A program made the position numbers and the translations under genes. Below are positions 4,572 to 7,921 of a stretch of 7,921 bases of DNA, one piece after another. The DNA is from Herminiimonas sp. (GTDB lineage: Bacteria; Pseudomonadota; Gammaproteobacteria; Burkholderiales; Burkholderiaceae), in contig JACMQD010000230.1 in NCBI GenBank assembly GCA_014377155.1, forward strand, positions 1 to 7,921, written 5' to 3'. The stretch's first letter is position 1. Each line of letters opens with the position of its first letter. The notes beneath the pieces were generated by a model. It saw only the letters and a list, made by a program, of their open reading frames with translations, had not been told where the DNA came from and did no database searches.

Positions 4572-7500
4572 ATGAGTCATTTTCTGGATCGCCTGAACTT
4601 CTTCGGCAAACCATTGGAAACCTTTTCAAATGGCCATGGTGCAGTCGTCAACGAAGACCGCACGTGGGAAAACAGTTATCGCCAGCGGTGGCAGCATGAC
4701 AAGATCGTACGCTCAACGCACGGCGTCAATTGCACCGGCTCCTGCAGCTGGAAGGTCTATGTCAAGAACGGCCTGATCACATGGGAAACCCAGCAGACCG
4801 ACTACCCGCGCACCCGTCCCGACCTGCCGAATCACGAGCCGCGTGGCTGCCCGCGTGGCGCCAGCTATTCGTGGTACGTTTATTCGGCACAGCGCGTCAA
4901 ATATCCGATGGTACGCGGTCGCCTGATGGACATGTGGCGCGAAGCGCGCAAGACCATGGCGCCAGTCGCCGCATGGGACTACATCAGCCAGAATCCGGAA
5001 CGTGCAAATCAGTACAAATCGATCCGTGGCCTGGGCGGATTCGTCCGTGCCAAGTGGGACGAAGTCAACGAAATCATCGCCGCTGCCAATGCACTGACAA
5101 TCAAGAAATATGGCCCGGACCGCATCGTCGGGTTCTCGCCAATTCCGGCCATGTCGATGGTCAGCTACGCAGCCGGCACACGCTATCTCAGCCTGATCGG
5201 TGGCGTCGCGCTAAGCTTCTACGACTGGTATTGCGACTTGCCGCCGGCCAGCCCGCAAGTGTGGGGCGAACAGACCGACGTGCCTGAATCCGCCGACTGG
5301 TACAACTCGACTTACCTGATGGTGTGGGGCTCGAATGTACCGATGACACGCACACCCGATGCGCATTTCTATACCGAGGTCCGCTACAAAGGCACGAAGA
5401 CGGTAGCGATCTCGTCCGACTACGGCGAGATGGTGAAGTTCGGCGATATCTGGCTCGCGCCGAAGCAGGGCACCGATGCCGCGCTCGCAATGGCGATGGG
5501 ACACGTGATCCTGAAAGAATTCCACGCCAATGGCAAGTCCGAATACTTCCGCGGCTACGCAAAGCAGTACACCGACTTTCCGATGCTGGTCATGCTCAAG
5601 GAAAAAAACGGCGCGCTGGTGCTCGAGTATTTCCTCCGTGCGTCGCATCTCGCCAACAATCTCGACGAGACCAATAATCCGGAATGGAAAACGCTGGTCA
5701 TCGACGAAGCGAGTGGCGACATTTCCGCACCGGCAGGTTCCATCGGTTTCCGCTGGGGCGAATCCGGCAAATGGAATCTCGAACAGAAAGCGGGCACCAG
5801 CGGCAAGCCGATCGATCCGCGCCTGTCGCTGATCGATTGCAGCGATGCGGTGTTGCCAGTCGGCTTTCCGTACTTTGGTGGTCGCGACGCTGACGATATG
5901 TTGATGCGCAATGTACCGGTGAAAATGGTACAGCTGGCCGATGGAAGCGCGGCCGTGGTTGCAACCGTGTACGACCTGACCATGGCCAACTACGGCATCG
6001 ATCGCGGTCTCGGTGGTGGTAATGTCGCGAAAGATTTCGCCGACGATGTGCCGTACACACCAGCATGGCAAGTCAAACATACCGGCGTCAAGGCAGCCGA
6101 CGTCATCACCGTCGCGCGTGAATTCGCCGAGAACGCCGACAAGACCCAGGGCAAGAGCATGGTCATCGTCGGTGCCGCACTGAACCACTGGTACAACATG
6201 GACATGACGTACCGCGGCATCATCAACATGCTGATGATGTGTGGTTGCGTCGGCAAGAGCGGCGGCGGCTGGGCGCATTACGTCGGCCAGGAAAAGCTGC
6301 GGCCGCAAACCGGCTGGACGCCACTCGCGTTCGCACTCGACTGGAATCGTCCGATGCGCCAGATGAACGGCACGTCGTTCTTCTACGCGCACACCAGCCA
6401 GTGGCGCCACGAGAAATTGCACACGGCTGAAATTCAGTCGCCATCGGCTGACGGCGAAGTCGAAAAAATGGCGCTCATCGATTACAACGCCAAGTCTGAA
6501 CGCATGGGCTGGTTGCCGTCCGCACCACAACTGGAAACCAACCCGCTTGAAGTCACGCGTGCGGCAGAAGCGGCTGGCAAGGATGTCGTGCAATACGCTG
6601 TCGAACAGATCAAATCAGGCAAGCTGAATTTTTCTTGCGACGATCCGGACAATCCGGCCAACTTCCCGCGCAACATGTTTGTGTGGCGGTCGAATATTCT
6701 CGGCAGTTCCGGCAAAGGGCATGAATACTTTCTCAAGTATTTGCTCGGTACGCAGAATGCATTGATGAGCGATGAAGACAACTGCATCAAGCCGAAGGAT
6801 GTGAAGATCCGCCCCGCGGCAGAAGGCAAGCTTGATCTGCTGGTCGTGCTTGACTTCCGCATGTCAACCACTTGTCTGTATGGCGATATCGTATTGCCGA
6901 CGGCAACCTGGTACGAAAAGGATGATCTCAATACATCCGACATGCATCCGTTCATCCATCCGTTGTCGGAAGCCGTGCAGCCGTTGTGGCAGTCGAAATC
7001 CGACTGGGAAATCTACAAAGGCATCGCGGAGAAATTCGCGGAGATCGGGGGCGAATATCTCGGCACGCAAAAGGATCTGATCCTGACGCCGCTTCTGCAC
7101 GACACCCCGGGCGAACTAGGCCAACCGTTCGATCCGAAAGACTGGCGCGCAGGCGAATGCGAGCCGATTCCCGGCAAGACCATGCCTAGCATGACTGTCG
7201 TCGAGCGCAACTACCGCGACGTGTACAAAAAATTCACATCGATCGGACCTCTGCTGGAAAGTATCGGCAACGGAGGCAAGGGCATCGGCTGGAAAACCGG
7301 CCACGAAATCGACGTCCTGCGCGGCATCAACCGCACAGTGCTCGACGAGGGCGTGTCGAAGGGTCAGCCACGACTTGATACTGCGATCGATGCGGCAGAG
7401 ATGATCCTGTCGCTGGCACCGGAAACCAACGGCCACGTGGCGGTGAAAGCATGGGACGCGCTGTCGAAAATGACCGGCCGCGATCATAAGCATCTTGCAC

Positions 7501-7921
7501 TGTCACGCGAGCACGACACGATTCGCTTCCGCGATGTGCAGGCACAGCCGCGCAAGATCATTTCGTCGCCGACCTGGTCGGGACTGGAGAGCGAAGAAGT
7601 CAGCTACAGCGCCGGCTACACCAACGTGCACGAACTGATCCCATGGCGCACCCTGACGGGTCGCCAGCAGTTCTATCAGGATCACTTGTGGATGCGTGAT
7701 TTTGGTGAGGGTTTGTGCGTGTACAAGCCAGCGATCAATACCAAGACCACGACGTCGATGCTCGGTGCGAAGCCAAACGGCAATGCGGAAATCGCGCTGA
7801 ATTTCATCACGCCGCATCAGAAGTGGGGCATTCATTCGACGTATTCGGACAACCTGCGGATGTTGACCTTGTCACGTGGCGGACCGCACGTGTGGCTGTC
7901 GGAAATCGATGCGAAAACAGC
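4572..7921 (+). CDS. narG: Respiratory nitrate reductase alpha subunit NarG (3' partial)
   Basis: NarG is the catalytic subunit of membrane-bound NarGHI and reduces nitrate to nitrite on the cytoplasmic side, using a molybdenum bis-MGD cofactor and the FS0 iron-sulfur cluster. The frame is open from the ATG to the window edge, 1116 codons, about 90% of the usual 1240-1250 aa, so roughly 130 residues are missing. FS0 ligands fall exactly as in E. coli: His50, Cys54, Cys58 (STHGVNCTGSCSW) and Cys93 (EPRGCPRGASYSW). The Mo ligand is Asp222 (SFYDWYCDLPPAS). Long conserved stretches include GFSPIPAMSMVSYA, NHWYNMDM, GWAHYVGQEKLRPQTGW and NTSDMHPFIHPLS. The window ends inside the C-terminal molybdopterin dinucleotide-binding domain (GGPHVWLSEIDAK). 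The N terminus MSHFLDRLNFF corresponds to the vestigial Tat-like leader of E. coli NarG but lacks a twin arginine, as expected for a cytoplasm-facing protein. GGAGAG (4563-4568) lies a few bases before the start. narHJI should follow. Confidence 0.98.
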   Translation, partial: MSHFLDRLNFFGKPLETFSNGHGAVVNEDRTWENSYRQRWQHDKIVRSTHGVNCTGSCSWKVYVKNGLITWETQQTDYPRTRPDLPNHEPRGCPRGASYSWYVYSAQRVKYPMVRGRLMDMWREARKTMAPVAAWDYISQNPERANQYKSIRGLGGFVRAKWDEVNEIIAAANALTIKKYGPDRIVGFSPIPAMSMVSYAAGTRYLSLIGGVALSFYDWYCDLPPASPQVWGEQTDVPESADWYNSTYLMVWGSNVPMTRTPDAHFYTEVRYKGTKTVAISSDYGEMVKFGDIWLAPKQGTDAALAMAMGHVILKEFHANGKSEYFRGYAKQYTDFPMLVMLKEKNGALVLEYFLRASHLANNLDETNNPEWKTLVIDEASGDISAPAGSIGFRWGESGKWNLEQKAGTSGKPIDPRLSLIDCSDAVLPVGFPYFGGRDADDMLMRNVPVKMVQLADGSAAVVATVYDLTMANYGIDRGLGGGNVAKDFADDVPYTPAWQVKHTGVKAADVITVAREFAENADKTQGKSMVIVGAALNHWYNMDMTYRGIINMLMMCGCVGKSGGGWAHYVGQEKLRPQTGWTPLAFALDWNRPMRQMNGTSFFYAHTSQWRHEKLHTAEIQSPSADGEVEKMALIDYNAKSERMGWLPSAPQLETNPLEVTRAAEAAGKDVVQYAVEQIKSGKLNFSCDDPDNPANFPRNMFVWRSNILGSSGKGHEYFLKYLLGTQNALMSDEDNCIKPKDVKIRPAAEGKLDLLVVLDFRMSTTCLYGDIVLPTATWYEKDDLNTSDMHPFIHPLSEAVQPLWQSKSDWEIYKGIAEKFAEIGGEYLGTQKDLILTPLLHDTPGELGQPFDPKDWRAGECEPIPGKTMPSMTVVERNYRDVYKKFTSIGPLLESIGNGGKGIGWKTGHEIDVLRGINRTVLDEGVSKGQPRLDTAIDAAEMILSLAPETNGHVAVKAWDALSKMTGRDHKHLALSREHDTIRFRDVQAQPRKIISSPTWSGLESEEVSYSAGYTNVHELIPWRTLTGRQQFYQDHLWMRDFGEGLCVYKPAINTKTTTSMLGAKPNGNAEIALNFITPHQKWGIHSTYSDNLRMLTLSRGGPHVWLSEIDAKT

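Noticed and set aside
5211..6593. Long open frame of 460 codons on the minus strand
   Set aside because: It lies fully inside narG. The antisense frame stays open because of the GC-biased codon pattern of narG; the protein is rich in His, Arg and Val with no recognisable domain.

Overview
The window looks like a chromosomal piece of a facultatively denitrifying or nitrate-respiring betaproteobacterium, probably Burkholderiales and possibly Oxalobacteraceae. The lineage is an inference from the tandem narK1-narK2-narG order, moderately GC-rich codon use, and a PEP-CTERM protein, a class common in exopolysaccharide-forming betaproteobacteria. No taxonomic marker is present.

Layout. Positions 2-154 are the last 50 codons of a gene whose end resembles class I SAM-dependent methyltransferases. 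About 330 bases without a convincing gene follow, with a short GYGGGC tandem repeat, an FNR-like box and a possible leader hairpin. Two nitrate/nitrite transporter genes of the NarK family come next on the + strand: narK1 (487-1731, 414 aa, GTG start) and narK2 (1787-3172, 461 aa). Convergent to them is a secreted PEP-CTERM protein gene on the - strand (3451-4065, 204 aa). It has its own rho-independent terminator (3400-3425) and a well-matched sigma-54 promoter (4107-4123). About 500 non-coding bases then lead to narG (4572 to the window edge, 1116 codons seen), the catalytic subunit of the membrane-bound respiratory nitrate reductase. Its stop codon and the expected narHJI lie beyond the window.

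Function. NarK1 (by family a nitrate/proton symporter) and NarK2 (a nitrate/nitrite exchanger) would bring nitrate to the cytoplasmic active site of NarG and remove nitrite. FNR-like sites before narK1 and narG suggest oxygen control. The PEP-CTERM gene is on the other strand, has a lower GC content and uses a different sigma-factor signature, so it looks like an independent unit placed between transporter and reductase genes.

The parts that ordinary annotation would miss are in the narG upstream region: the sigma-54 element of the PEP-CTERM gene; a cluster of GACTA/TAGTC half-sites in alternating orientation, four of them spaced 11-12 bases apart (4383-4421) plus a fused pair at 4467-4474; and stacked repeats around the presumed narG promoter. 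I see no CRISPR array, tRNA, rRNA or insertion sequence.
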